This document shows, piece after piece, positions 1 to 12,500 of a DNA stretch of 64,000 nt (the first letter of the stretch is position 1; each line of letters starts with the position of its first letter). The notes below the pieces were generated by a model, which was not told the origin of the DNA, did not search any database, and saw nothing but the letters and a program-made list of their open reading frames with translations. Position numbers and translations under genes: made by a program. Where the stretch lies: assembly GCA_973895155.1 (NCBI GenBank), contig OZ316897.1, positions 19,840,001 through 19,904,000 of the forward strand, read 5' to 3'. This DNA is from Marsupella aquatica. Its lineage: Eukaryota; Marchantiophyta.

Positions 1-64
1 CCAATGAACGACGTAATGTGTTCACGTTGGGTTCGTAATGCCTTGAATTGTCTTGTGTGCGCAG

Positions 65-420
65 GAATTCGTCTCATGGCTGAAGCTCAAGGCGCCTATG
101 TCGAATCTATGCTTACGGCCTTTAAAGGCAATGTTGGTGCCCTCCACGACTACATGATGCTCGACAGGAAAGTGTATCAAGAAATGGGACAGATCAACGC
201 TGAAGCGATCAGGGGGTTGCAGCCGAAAATGTCCGTCTGGACGACAGGAAGTGGGGATGGCTCGAATTCAGCGGGAAACGCTGCAAAGTCCATTGCAGAT
301 ATCTACAGGATGATCCCTCCCCTCCTAACAACAATCAAAGATCAGACAGGCCTCGGAGAAGAGTCGATGCCTCCTTTTAGCGTCATTTCTGGTTCAACAC
401 CACTGGTTACTAATGAATGA
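65..420 (+). CDS. Flotillin-like protein, last exon (5' part outside window)
   Basis: The sequence shows an acceptor (gtgcgcag) followed by about 118 in-frame codons to TGA at 418-420. The peptide has AEAQGAYVESML, a 'LHDYMMLDRKVYQEM' segment, 'INAEAIRGLQPK' followed by VWTT, and an 'IADIYRMIPPLL' tail. From family knowledge this pattern matches the C-terminal end of plant flotillin-like proteins, which are membrane-microdomain scaffold proteins of the SPFH family acting at the plasma membrane in endocytosis. The Ala/Glu-rich coiled coil and the SPFH domain would lie upstream of the window. The exon starts at phase 1, so the upstream exon must supply one base. The tail after the conserved PPLL motif is about 30 residues. 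The family call is fairly secure. The rest of the gene cannot be judged. Confidence 0.75.
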
Positions 421-2459
421 ATGAGGTCCAGTAAGTAAGTCAACAAATAGTGAGCTTGCTTAGTTTGTTTGGAGTTATGCTCTGTCGATCAGGGAGAGAT
501 CCTTCCCACGGCTAGAAGCCTAGTCAGCCACCACTGGGGTAACTTTATTTGTGCTGCTAATCTGGCCAAGTTGAAAGTGATACTCAGTTTAAAATCAAAA
601 TTAGAATCAGAAACGTGAATCCTCGATCAGATTAGATTTACAAAAGCTGGTTATGGTAACAGCTCATGTTTCAGAACTTAGTACTGCTGCCAAATTATTT
701 TCCAGGCACCATTCGTAACATTTTGCAGTCTTGCACTTCCAGGGATCAATCCTGCATTGAATTGGGACCGTCCTTGATGGCCGGGATAACAAGGTCACAG
801 CCAAACGTTTTCGATCTAGAATTTCTGCTTAAAGGAATAACTGGCTCAAGGCCAGGACAAATCGGCGACATTGCCGTTCCTTGACTCTCTCAGGAAGGTG
901 CTGAGCATATCCCCTACTAAAACAAATATAAGGAAAGCCACAGAATATTGAAATACCTTTGTGTTCTTGAAATACAAAAAAATATTGAAGTTCAATGGGG
1001 GGACCACTATACCTCTTAACCTTATCCAGGGTTGCATGAAACTTCGCCCACTGAAGGTATATCCACCAGATTGGACCACCGTTAGCTGTGCACGCCTAAT
1101 GTTTAAACCACAACTGTGTGGATAAAAGTGCCCCTTCCCTTACCCGGGCACTCTTCATAAAAACCACAACTGTCCATATAAATTAAAGGGCCCCCTCCTC
1201 TACCCCGGCACTCTTCATTCCTTCTTGGCTAGGGGGTTTAATTTTTGCAAAAATGGTATATCATATGCAAGAAGCATAGTGTCATTTTATGTAATCGATT
1301 CTAAAAACAAAAGACTGTCTATCTGACGAGACTCAAGCCCAGTAGGTTGCCCTAGGGGTTACTCATATCAGTTGACCAATTAGAGCCCCATAATGAGTCA
1401 TAGGGGTAGTTGTGGTTTACGTTCGAGTTCAAGTGGTCTACAAAGATAATCATGCTTTCCCAGCAACGTCAAAATTAATTCAAAATATTATGTGATATTT
1501 TTTAATTGGCTGGAACATTTTAGTTTTGACTGTATTTTATCATTTAATATAATTATTTTCATTCATTGGGGCCTTGGGCAAGTAGGTGTAAGGTGGACAT
1601 GATTGAGAAATTTTACTCATGAACTACTGTTATTTGCTCCTATTTTTTAATACTTCTTGTAAACAAAGAATCGTTATGGTTTTATTGGTCACTAACTGGA
1701 CTACCCATGCTTTGAAAGTGAAAAGAGGTAAGGATTAAATAGTGTTTGACCCTCAATGACCACAGCTGCCCAAAGTGATGCCTGTTTCACTATAGCTCTT
1801 GACCCTCAATGATGCCAACTCACAATTTTGTAACCGGTCTCCCTAATGCATTGAGTCTCTTCATATCTTGGGGTTAACTTAGTGTGTATTTTGGGTACCA
1901 CGTGCGATCCTAACCTAATATACTATACTCATATTTCACAAAGAATATATTTTAAAAATATTTTATATCTTCAATATTAATGATTTATTTTACTTTATAA
2001 AAGATATATTTATTGTACTAAAGAATATTTTACAAATTTGAGTTTACAATATCTTCTTTTACCTCTTACACCTTATTTAACAAGCTTTCATCAAAAATAC
2101 ATATTTTGGATTGCATGTGGTTCTTAGTTACCAATTTTTGAAGTAAACCACCAACTTCACATGCAGCCCAAGCCTACTTCACCAACCTTTCTTCACAGGC
2201 AGTCCTATTTTCAGATGTGGTGCACTACTCCTGGTGCACTACTCCTGGCAATATGCCACCCCCATCCATAATACAATTATCCCTAAGATTAGGCCCCCTA
2301 AGTCTAGTTGGAGGAGAGGAGGGAGGCCTTCAAAGAAGCTTTGCATCATGATTTAATAGCAAAATGCCAATTCTTTTAACACTATGATCTTTTCTGATAC
2401 CTCCCAAGCTGAAAATCTTTGGATCCCTTATTATAATGGTTGATTAGAATAATGGTTGG
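421..2459. other. Intergenic, AT-rich, no gene supported
   Basis: This stretch follows the flotillin stop. It contains only short chance reading frames, AT-rich runs (notably 1480-1570 and 1920-2060) and a small direct repeat at 2218-2246 (gtgcactactcctg twice). No coding, RNA gene or terminal-repeat structure is visible. Confidence 0.5.
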
Positions 2460-2650
2460 ATTCACTCCTTTCTCCCTTGGCCAATATTTTCTTGGTCTCT
2501 CCTTGACATCTTTGCGGCACTTTGACATCTAAGTTTGTGATGACATTTTTTTCCTTGATCTGACATCTTTGTTTCACCTTTGACATTTTGTCTCATTTCA
2601 GCATTTTTTTTGCGTGGACATGATCTGTGCAATGGAGATTTGTGCAACGG
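2460..2650 (-). repeat. Degenerate GACATCTTT/AAGATGTC repeat cluster (reverse orientation)
   Basis: The words gacatcttt, gacatct and gacattt recur about every 15-30 bases. It is the reverse-complement relative of the AAAGATGTC arrays at 13.26-13.88 kb and 32.55-32.81 kb. As at those sites, a gtgcaa-type word lies at one edge (2627-2648). A 61-codon open frame here is a by-product of the repeat. Confidence 0.6.
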
Positions 2651-3705
2651 AGAGCATTGGCCTCGTAATTAATAAAATAATGGTCCAGGGGACTCCGCAT
2701 TGTACAAGTTATTCCTATAGCAGTAAAGCACTCTGTGTGAGTCTATCGCTCGGTTCCATTGTAACAACGAGTCAATTAGACGTGATCAATTGATGTACAA
2801 GCCAGAGCTGTACTTTTCCGGAACAACTGTCTTCCTATTAGTAATCGATACTGGTGGACAATTCTGTGGTGATCTGGATCACATCTATGGCGTGCTAGGT
2901 TGACCTGATTGAATTTAGAAGGTCGAGGGAGGAGTGGAGGACACGGCCGTCAGGGGGCTGAATGAGGATGATCATTCTGCACTTTCGATAGGGTACTAGA
3001 GCTGAGGTGGTTCACCAGAGACGTGCAGGGCTAAAGTATTGAGTAGGGGAAAGGACAAGTAGATCTTCGTCAGCATGACCTGCGAAATGCAATTGACAAT
3101 TTGACATACAGCTTTTGGCGAATTATGTCAGCCTCAGTGGATTCCACAGGCCAGCCTGACGACCACCATTACGTGGGCGGTGATGGTTTCTGTGGGTTTT
3201 GCTGGGTTTCCGATTCAAGATGGGAAGGTCAGGATCTCGGCTGTTCCGTTTCTCAGCCCAACTCACCGGGCCATCGAGGTTCACTTCCCACTTCCGCAAT
3301 TCATCATTTGATGCCTTGCACGAGCTCGATGGGCGGAATCCAGGTAAAAGGGCGTGGAAAGTCGAATCAGGACTATGCCTTTCTAGTTGGAGGTCTAGAA
3401 GGACAGATGACTCTGCAGCTAGGGTTCGTCCAAGTGAATCCGCCATTGGCCGAGATTAGAAGGCTGGTCTCGTCGATGGCATGGCAAGTCGACCGAGGAT
3501 GTCCCGTACACTCCTTGTTGGTTGAATTGGTTTCGACTGAGGCGGCCCGCCCAGGCCTAGACTTGTGAGTAAGTCTAAAGAGCGGTGGTTATCATTGCCA
3601 TTTCAGCGCATGGCAGGTCGTTTCCATAGAAATGTGGAATGGTCCAACTCGCTGGCAAGCGGTAACGGTACGAGTTAGAGATTTAGGCAGGGCAATCTCT
3701 CACCA

Positions 3706-6238
3706 ATGGCCAACAGAGTTTATGAACCGGAGAATGAGGTCAACTGGATGAAGTCGATCAAGGAAAAACTGCATGAGCTCTCTGTTATACAGCCTTCGAA
3801 ATCAGTGCAAGAGAAATTCCGCATTTTCAGAGTTCAAAAATCAGTGAAGAATCTGAAGAGGGTGCACTTCCAGCCCGAACTCATATTTCTGGGTCTCTTC
3901 AACAAGAGGTTTGATCCCGAGATCATCAATCTGAAAGGTGAAAAGCTCAAGCTCGGCATGGTTAGTGCATTCCTTAAGATACATCAGGAACTTGAAGATG
4001 GCTTGGAATGGGAACAAATTTGTGAGCTTGTAGTTGACAATCCAGAAGGCCTACAACAAAGTTACTACGACAGGGAAGAGCCTCGGCATAGACTAAAAGA
4101 CACTGTAGGATGTGAATTAACTCTCGATGCCATTTTTCTGGCAAGCTTCTTGAGTGGCTCTTTGTTTGAAGCCACTGAGGTTATCAGAGCCGCCGAGGTC
4201 TACCGTGAGCATTTGGATCCCGTTGATCAGGACAAAGCTCGCTACCTTAAGTTAGGAAACATTGTCGAAAATGAAGGCCTTTCGAATCTTGATGTCGTTG
4301 CCAATGACATTATGAAGTTGGAGAATCAGATTCCTCTGCCGTTGATAAGAAACGTTCTTGGGATCTTATACCGGGACAACACTGCCGAGGCAAATCTTAT
4401 GCTGAACGAACTATGTCGTAGGTGGATTCAAACGATATCGATCACACTCCCAGGGTTCTCCGAAAAGCACTTCCAAAAACATTTTGTTTCTCCCGAGTTC
4501 GACTTTGGGAACGAGTGTGGCCACTTGCTGGATTGCGTTTGTCGAGTGATGCGTGGTGATGGTGGTGATCGCAAGTTCGAACCTTTAAGTTCGGTTCCAT
4601 TTTTGGACAGGAATGATTTTGTGGGGAGTGCAAAGAAGTGCCTTGTCTGGATGGTGCACTTGCCTGGGCTCATAAATCTCGCATTTGGTCGTTGGCACCT
4701 GAATACAAGTCTTCGCAAGAATAATCACAAGATAGAGAAGATTTCTCTCCCGTCGATGACACGGCTTCGAGAGGCTGGAGTCCACGTCCGAGGAGATGCA
4801 GGTAAGGCTACCTCGACGCAATCGATTCTAGGCTTTATTTGTGAAACGGTGTATTAGGGTACTTACATTGGTCTAGAAACTGTATCATCGACTCTTTCGT
4901 CTCCACAAGAGACTTCTCAATTTCATTTTTTTGTGAAAGTAATGTCAGGCATTGGCCTGATTTTCGTTCCAACCCATTCTGCAGGATTTTCTGTACGGAA
5001 TTGTTCTTTTCAATCTCTTTCAATTGAGACATTTTGGTTGAAGTTCATGCTCCAACCATCCGTAGCATTTATAGCTTGTGTACAATCTTGTGTCAGTCAG
5101 CATAGTTGAGATTGGACCTTGAGTTCTTCTGCATCCTTGAATTTCTAAATCCTGTCAATAATATGGTCTTTGTTCTGTGCCGGGTTCTGAAGGTGTTACT
5201 GAATAATAGTAGTTATGTAGATGTTGAGGGCGATATGCAATCTTGCAACCCTGGTCTGCTCTCATGTTTTGTCTTCCAGCATCATTCGGTGATTTGTGCA
5301 CCTTTTGCCACAGAGACTTTCCTGAATGGTGAAAATGGTTCATGCAGGAGGAACTTTCGATCTCGTACCGCATTTCAAACCCGGGATTCTCCAAGCAACC
5401 CTGCACATTCCTACCTTCTCCGTAATACATCGCACAGAAATTTTGTGGAAAAATATGGTCGCTTATCTGTCTGAGACCGTGCGACCTGATGAGCGTGGAT
5501 TGGTCGATCAGTTCATTTACTTTCTGAAATTCATGGATGAATTGATCGATACGCACGAGGATGTAAGTTTAGAATTCTCCCTTGAGTCCTTGGCATTCAG
5601 ATTGTTCGATTTTCTCATCTTTGATTTACTCCCGAACCTATGTGGCATGGCACATTGGCTCTGGTTTGTGAAGCTCACCTAGCTCGATGCCACACAAATG
5701 CCCAACCAACCTCTGAAGTTTTGGCGTACTCCGTGCTTTACTGGTTTGCGTTCCTTGAGATCATGAAGCGCTTAAGGAGTGAATCAATCTTATCTCGATT
5801 TTCCTTGCATTTCACTGACACATTCTGCCCTTCGATTCGTTGTTGGATTTTATCTCTTGTTCATTGTTTTAGTCCTTCCATGAAACATGAATGGACTGAC
5901 TTCTGGGTCATGACATCTATCAGGTTTTCCTACTGAGGAAGGGGAGGCATCCGGTGATCCCTAAGAATTTACTTGGCACAGAGAAGGATGTTGCGCAATT
6001 GTTTAACTCTATCACACAACAGTATACTGTGCAAGATCCTCGAGCTGCGAAATGGGTGGAACTTCGAAGTCAAGTCGATGGCTTCGTCAACCAGAGATCC
6101 AGACTGGTTGTGCTGGAGTTTCTGCGGTACAATTTCGGCAAGCCTTGGTTTGTTATCTCCTTGGTGGCAGCTACCTGCCTCCTTGTATTGACTCTTCTTC
6201 AAACACTGTACACTATTTTTGCCTATTATGGAGTGTAA
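3706..6238 (+). CDS. DUF247 family protein (plant membrane-associated), 3 exons
   Basis: Exons are 3706-4801, 5348-5562 and 5924-6238, with introns 4802-5347 and 5563-5923. Phases agree (1, then 0) and give 541 residues, the usual size for the family. The start ATG sits in 'caccaATGGCC'. Visible family marks are the N-terminal 'YEPENEVNWMKSIKEKL', a 'VNDIMKLENQIPL'-like segment (here VANDIMKLENQIPLPLI), 'SLPSMTRLREAGVHV' before the first intron, 'LHIPTFSV', 'FMDELIDTHED' and a C-terminal membrane segment 'FVISLVAATCLLVLTLLQ'. The family is defined by PF03140 and its proteins end in one transmembrane helix. Biochemical function is unknown for most members, though some grass members act in self-incompatibility. 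Unlike many seed-plant DUF247 genes this one has two introns. Nothing suggests decay. Confidence 0.88.
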
Positions 6239-7363
6239 ACCATTGTACCTGGCACATTCAGATTTCTTTGCAAGTCTCCTGAAGGTGATCGCAGCAACCA
6301 ACTAGAGCTTCGACTAGCGAGTCGCAATTACCCAGTGAGCAGTCCACGCGAGGTCACATTGTAAGAGTTTGTCACATTATCTTGAAAAACGAATTGGAAA
6401 GGATTCAGTTGGATCCATCTGAGTTGAGCTCCACACTCACTCTGAGGTAACACGCTGAAAGCAGCCAAGAGAACCATGGAGGAGCCTGTTGCAGAAGAAG
6501 ACCCAGAGGACAGATCTCATCCCAGAGCAGTACTTGTATGCATATGAGTACTATGTGAATGTGGATGTTTGTAGTGGCTGTGCTACCTACGATGCACAAG
6601 GAAAAGTATATGATTACCCTTGGAATGAGCTCGCAGCTTAGACATCAGAGCTGTACGGACCAGTGTCCATTACGCTCTAAGATCCGTGATGTTATCTCTG
6701 CCTAAAAGTGGTTTCTTCTTTCCGTGGTTTTCGTCCGGACGATCCCGCCTTTGTGGTCTCGCTATACCACTCCTCGCTCGACTGGTAAACAAGAAGATGT
6801 CAATGCTTCTACATTCTCGAGCTAGTATCGACGGACGGATGGCACTAGGACGAGAAAGATTCTTCAGCTTGACAGTGAGCTGAGCAATGGATTCGGAGTC
6901 CAGACGACCCACCTGAGACCGAGATCCTGCCATAAGAAAACAGATGTTGGACAACATAGAGACGAAGGTAAAAAGCAGTTCACCAGAACAAAGAGGATAA
7001 GACTACATGTATTTGATTTTTAAGAGCGGAGAAGCGTTCTTTTCCCTTCTTCTTTCTCGCTCTGTTCTCCTGCCAAGTAGAGTCTCGTGACAGGGGAGAG
7101 GGACTGCGTTTGTTGCGTCTGTTTGTTTTCGCTGCTCTGTTGTCGAAGTTGTTGATCTCTCCTGACGCGCATTAGTTGCTTCGCCTCCGTTTTCTTTGAC
7201 TCGGTAGAAGGTTGTTTGAGGAGAAACGACGAACTTCTATCACAAATTTAAGAGAACGTCTTGACACGCTAGCATGACAGTAGCTGCTCCATTTCTATCC
7301 ATCAGTTACTTTCGATCCGGGATGGATGGATGCGAGTGAATTTCTCGTTCTCATAATTCCATC

Positions 7364-7431
7364 CCATTTCCATGTCACCGTTCTTGTCTCTCTCATCCCA
7401 TTTCCATGTCACCGTTCTTGTCTCTCTCACT
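7364..7431. repeat. 34-bp perfect tandem duplication
   Basis: The unit beginning tcccatttccatgtcaccgt occurs at 7364 and again at 7398. The copies are essentially identical, which indicates a recent slippage or duplication event. Confidence 0.85.
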
Positions 7432-7922
7432 GAAGGTAGTCCCTGAGTGCGAATGTGAAGAACATTTTACAAGATTGTTCTGTTCTTGGCTGTTAAATTT
7501 GACAGTACTACTGTGTTGACGCAGCCAGACCAATATGGCGGAATTGCAAAAGGGTTGTCCAAGGCTGCTCTCTTCTTCCCTTCCATTTCTAAATTTGAGA
7601 ATGCCACACTGTTCTCTTAAGCAGACGAATCTAACAAGGCAGAATCACTGTATCTGTTTCAAAAGAATTTACCAAAAGGGTGAGTTTGATCTCATCAACT
7701 CTGATAAGTACTGGAATGTAGGCTACGACAGTGAGTTCGGTCTCATCAATTGTCTCTGGACATAGCTCATACCAGCCAGTATGAGCTAGTATGGAATTAT
7801 TTTCCCGGCCAGTGTTTTCATTTCAATCGTTGAAGTCAGTCGCAACAGAACTTCTCTGCGCACATGATTTTTTTTCTTAATTCCCAAGAGTATATTTAAC
7901 TGCGTCAATCTCCACGGTAGTT

Positions 7923-8040
7923 CTGCGAAAATTCTTCACCGTGTAATGGACTGTGCAAAGAAAAGTTCAAAAGAAAAGCTCCTGCGAAAATTCTTCACCG
8001 TGTAATGGACTGTGCAAAGAAAAGTTCAAAAGAAAAGCTC
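7923..8040. repeat. 59-bp perfect tandem duplication
   Basis: Unit 1 at 7923-7981 and unit 2 at 7982-8040 both begin ctgcgaaaattcttcaccgt. The paralogous segment near 38.27 kb holds a single unit. Confidence 0.9.
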
Positions 8041-8365
8041 TAGTGCTCGACAAACCCCACGTAGAAGCGAAAGCTACATCGGGCTGCATAGCAATCAACG
8101 ATTACAAGAATCATAGTTACGAGACGAAAGATAATCTTTCCAGACGATTTCGAAAATTTATGTACACTTTGACCGATTGAAATTGATGATTCGTCATCAA
8201 GATTGCTCCAAAACTCTAAGCAAGTATCATGTTTTCTAGTGAGACTCTAAAAACAAAATATCGACAACCTATTGGCTCTCTATGAAAAACGTATTGTAGC
8301 AACAAGCAACCGGGGGATGTGCAAGATAGTCATGTGAGCTATGTTAAGTACAGAAACCTGCATCC

Positions 8366-11300
8366 TCAGGAAAGGTCAAATGATCCTTGTCCCTCTCTTA
8401 TGGCGAACATCAATCTATCTCGCATGACCTCCTTGCAAGAATAAGGAGGCAACTTCAGGTAATTTGCACACGTCATGACACTAGGCAAATCTCCATCGGC
8501 TAGAGTGGTCTCACAACTTGGTCCTGTAGCTCCAGCACTTGCACCAGTAAAACCCGAAGGATGCTTTCGCACTACCGTGAGCTTGGGACTCAAGACAGAT
8601 AATCCACCAGGTGGAAGCTTTGGTGCTCCAGTAACGAAGCGCAGAAATTGCTGCTGTTCCAACGGAGTGCTGCTGTTCCAACGGAGTAAATTCTCCCATG
8701 AGCTCAAGAAGATGTTGAATCGGTGCACTGCTAGCATTATATCCATGATCAAACTTCAAAAGACTCGGCAGGGCCTCTGGCTTCCATTGCTCTAGTCGTC
8801 CACACAGCAACGACTCGAGCTCATCCTCGTCAAATATTTGTAACGTAGACAGTTTGAAAACGTCATTAAACCCAGAGCAAAATGCCTCGAACTGCTCAAT
8901 AATTCCCTTGTTCACAGTGGCATCCACCACTAGTGAAACGTACTCTTCCAAGTTTTCAAGGTTCACCATCTCGTCACTTCCTCCAGGCTTGAGGGAATAG
9001 TCTGGATACCCGGGGAGGGTGAAGTCCAGGAAAAGATCTTCGATCCTTGAGTCCCTAATCCGCAACGCATCTATTGCGCGCCTGCTGTCAGATCCCAGTT
9101 TCTCAAGAAACTGTTTCCTGCGGGCCAGAATGTGCATCTCTTGCAGCGTTCGACCAAGCTCTGGATCAATAGACTGGGCAATATCATAGGAATCAAGCTT
9201 CTTTCCCAGAATGAGCTTATAGAAGGCCGAGGATAAAGGCAAGTCCAACATGCGTCCATCTTGCAAAGCTTTAGCCACAACTCGCCCCAGCAAACGAAAA
9301 CGCTGAATAACTGTCGCATACTTGCCATTTGCGACGCTATTTCCACCAGGCAGCCAAGGTCGAGGAAACAAACCCTGTCGCGCACAGACATAATTCATTC
9401 CTAAAGAGGAGCCTTTCCCATCTCTATCTCCACCTTCTGCATTGCCCACCTCAGTGAGATCACCAGCATCATCTCTGCTAGAATCTGTTCGCCACATATC
9501 TAAAGAACTCCGTTGCAGCTCATGACTAACTATAGTGTAGAACTCGAGTGTTGGACCGAGTCCAGTCCCAACTTCCCCGAAGTACTCAACTTCTAATACA
9601 ACACTGTGACCTGAGTACAGCTCCATGACTTTAGCAGCTGCTTCCAGAATATTGTGTCTCGACACCCGAACCTTTTGGCTTCGAAGTCTGTGAATCCGAA
9701 GTTCCCTACGGTGATTCTGAGCAGGCCCATCACGACTTTGTAGCTGTTGCAATTGGAGACGCTGACGAGCTCGCGAGAGTCCAGAAGCTGTAGAATGGAA
9801 ATACTGCAGCCTTGTTTCGAAGGAAAAGAGAAAGGGACAGACTTTGATCAATTGGTGACACCAAGCAGGCAGCGGGGCAGGCAGTTGACCGCGATCGACT
9901 GCCAAAGCTTCGTACATTCTCCAAGCCAATTTGGAAGTCAATTTCCTGCTTAGGAACCCTTCTTTCTGGACGACTTGGCCAAAAGTTTTCCAAGCTATCA
10001 GATTGTTCGTATTTCCAGATTCTACAAAAGATTCCTGAGAGTCTTCAGCATGCAACCTGGGAGCTACACGGTTCAATTGTTCCAAAATGCGAAACAGGAG
10101 TAAAATGTTATAGGGAGAATACTTCTTCTCTAAATCGAAAGGCAGCTCCACTTCAACAATGCTTTTCAGAATGGACTCTACCTGCGCGCGCCATGAACCT
10201 TCCGTCCTAGCAGTATGGACTGCCCCTCTTTCAATTCCACCTGCTGCACTTGGACCAGTAAAGCACAATGAGTGAGATATCAATTCAGTGCCAGACATTT
10301 CAATATCATGAACGTGAACTCCAGTCCATCCTGCGTTGGAGAAGAACTCGTCATCCCAAAGTTCATATTGTGCGTCGTTAGCATGATATGCTCGATTGGC
10401 AGCAGAAAATTCTGGAAGCTCTGATGATGCCAGCTCGGATGCCAGTGATTTCTGTAATTGCCGGAGTAGCGTGCTCAAAGGAACCTCCTTCCCATCACCA
10501 ACCAAGGGAAGGGCAACCTCTACGAACTGCTTGAATCGCTGTGATGCCCGATGCCTGGAAATTTTGGGAGCACGTAATTCATTTTCTGAAACATTTCTAA
10601 CGCCAAAATAGCTCAACAAAGACGACACAATCCCACTTTCTTGAAACTCGAAGGTTGAAAGTCCATCCTCGCTCCCGAGTTCTTCCAAAATCTCAGACAG
10701 TGATGCAGCACCTTCATTGCAAGACCTGCTTCCAGAATTGCGAGGGATTCCTTTGAAATCTTCAGCACTTTCAGCGTTTAGCTTTGCACAAAGTGTTTTC
10801 AACTTCCGTACTGTCTCGGTGCTCTGGTCAATCGAAAGGCCACGGCATCTGGAGAGATATCTTTTCTTGAAGCTTTTCACAGTCTGAACTGCTGTTACGA
10901 GAAGTACTGATTGCCGAGATGATTCTAAAAGTTCGTTGATAGAATGGAGTACTCCTTCCTTGACAAAAGCTTTGGCAAATACGTCGTGATTTTTCTGCAA
11001 AAGGATTTCGGCCATCTGTAGTGTAGTTATGAGAATAGAGGCGTCCCTGGATGCTAGAACACCGGCTAGGAAGCTCGATGAACCCAAAAATTCGGCGGAA
11101 GTACTGAAATGCAACAAGTTGTGAATAGCGGCAAGACACTTCGTCTGAACGCTTAGATCCAAGCTGGAGCCGTAAAACTGAACCGAGACTGGGAAGAGGT
11201 CTACCCCGAATTGCACTAGAAGGTCAGGTTGATGAAAGAAGAGCTTTTCCCGAACGCCTGTTTCTTTAGAAGCATGTGGCCCGGCCTCGCCCGAATTAGT

Positions 11301-12500
11301 CGAGGCCATCATAGCTGCAGAATGCTTTTCTGAACCCATTTCAGACACACCCGTACCATTACTGGATTTCGAACGAACAGTGGTTCGTGTGCTTTCAGGA
11401 ATCAGTGGTAGCAATTCATTGACCAAAGTAAGAATTTCGTACAGTAGCTTATGAGGCAAGATTGCGTTAGACGTTAGCCCATATTCAGCGACAGTGTCCT
11501 TCAAAATGGAACTGATTCCAAGGAGAAGAAGACTCTCAGCTGCTGCTGCCAATCGACTTGCGCAAGTAGAAAGCAGTCGTATTAATCTCGTCCGAGTGGC
11601 CGTACTGAGGGAAGTCTGAGAATCCGAAGTGGTGGCAGACTTTCTCAATGAAATGACGAACGCCACTTGTGAGATTAGCCCATGTGAGCAGACGATAACA
11701 AGCTTCTCAGGAGCCAATGCAAATCTTTCTACAATTCGTGTCAGGCACACACAGGCATGCTCCACCACCTTTGAATCTTGGTACCGCAAAACGTTGATCA
11801 GTGTAGGAATGACTTCTATGACGTAGTCTGCTGCATCAGAGGGTAATTTCCTGCAAACGTTCGCGGCAGTAGAGACAGCAACCGTTTGAAGATCTGTCGA
11901 GAAGAAATCCAGATGAAGCAAGACGGCGCTTAGAGCTCCTGCACGAAGACAATCTTTTGGACACTTACGAGATATCTTCTCCAGAGCTTGAAGAGCCTGT
12001 TCTGCTTGGTCAATATGCTCAATGGTGACGAGCCAATCCCTAAAACTCAGAATAGCTCCATAGTGTGCTACTAGTGCACATGCATCTGGTAACACGTCAC
12101 ATAAATGGGTCAAAGCACGAGCCGCCAGTAACCTCATGCCCGGATTGTGCTCATAGTGTAGAAACCGCACCAGTAATGGAACAAAAGAGCCGACGGAGAA
12201 GCCTCTAAGCAAGTATAGGCTTCCAAATGACAACACTTCGCATAACTGAAAAAGTGAATCTAATTGAGACCCTTCATTTCCAAGGGCACACAGCCCAAAA
12301 AGGATCCGCATCATCTGTTCGTCTTGATTGGATGATCGCACGTTTGATGACTCTGGGTCATCCTGTCCAATTGGGATGTTATTTTCAGACGCTAAATTAT
12401 GGCCAACGAAATTACTCTCTACACCAAAGTGACCTTCCTCGTTTCCTCCGCCAGTAGCTCCCGAAGGCCCAGTCGTATCACGGACTCGATCATTCTCCAT
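8366..12500 (-). pseudogene. UPL3/UPL4-like HECT E3 ubiquitin ligase, intronless, frame broken before the catalytic Cys
   Basis: The first in-frame ATG is at 12500-12498, in front of 'ENDRVRDTTGPSG', and the frame is open without introns to about 8688. Residues ~60-600 look like armadillo repeats ('LRGFSVGSFVPLLVRFL', 'AARALTHLCDVLPDA', 'VIPTLINVL'). The HECT domain follows with 'GLGPTLEFYTIVSHEL', 'GRVVAKALQDGRMLDLPL', 'AFYKLILGKKLDSYDI' and 'DPELGRTLQEMH'. From family knowledge these match plant UPL3/UPL4 ligases, which take ubiquitin from E2 onto a HECT cysteine. A 19-bp tandem duplication at 8650-8687 shifts the frame after 'EFTPLEQQ'. The shifted frame holds the normal C-terminus with '[14 protein letters not shown]' (Cys codon 8470-8468) and ends at TGA 8368-8366. 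Unbroken length would be about 1371 residues, close to UPL4. Lack of introns suggests a retrocopy, because UPL3/4 genes elsewhere have many introns. A sequencing error is possible. Confidence 0.85.
8650..8687. repeat. 19-bp tandem duplication causing the HECT frameshift
   Basis: The unit gctgctgttccaacggagt occurs at 8650-8668 and 8669-8687. Nineteen is not a multiple of three. One copy joins the upstream HECT frame to the frame carrying the catalytic Cys. Two copies send translation into about 43 unrelated residues. Confidence 0.93.

Larger units (their letters stand above)
6239..8365. other. Intergenic with two short tandem duplications
   Basis: This stretch contains no supported gene. A 34-bp tandem duplication (tcccatttccatgtcaccgt...) lies at 7364-7431 and a 59-bp tandem duplication lies at 7923-8040. 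From about 7679 onward the sequence is one side of a segmental duplication with 37.88-38.94 kb. The second copy has only one 59-bp unit, so the tandem event followed the segmental duplication or was lost in the copy. Confidence 0.6.

Noticed and set aside
3101-3568. 155-codon plus-strand open frame before the DUF247 gene
   Set aside because: Opposite-strand and other-frame ORFs of similar length overlap it, there is no recognisable motif, and no splice link to the DUF247 exons is needed or in phase.
4984-5100. Extra exon of the DUF247 gene after an acceptor at 4985
   Set aside because: Exon 1 joins exon 2 (5348) directly in the right phase and in the family's conserved order. The candidate would end in a stop.
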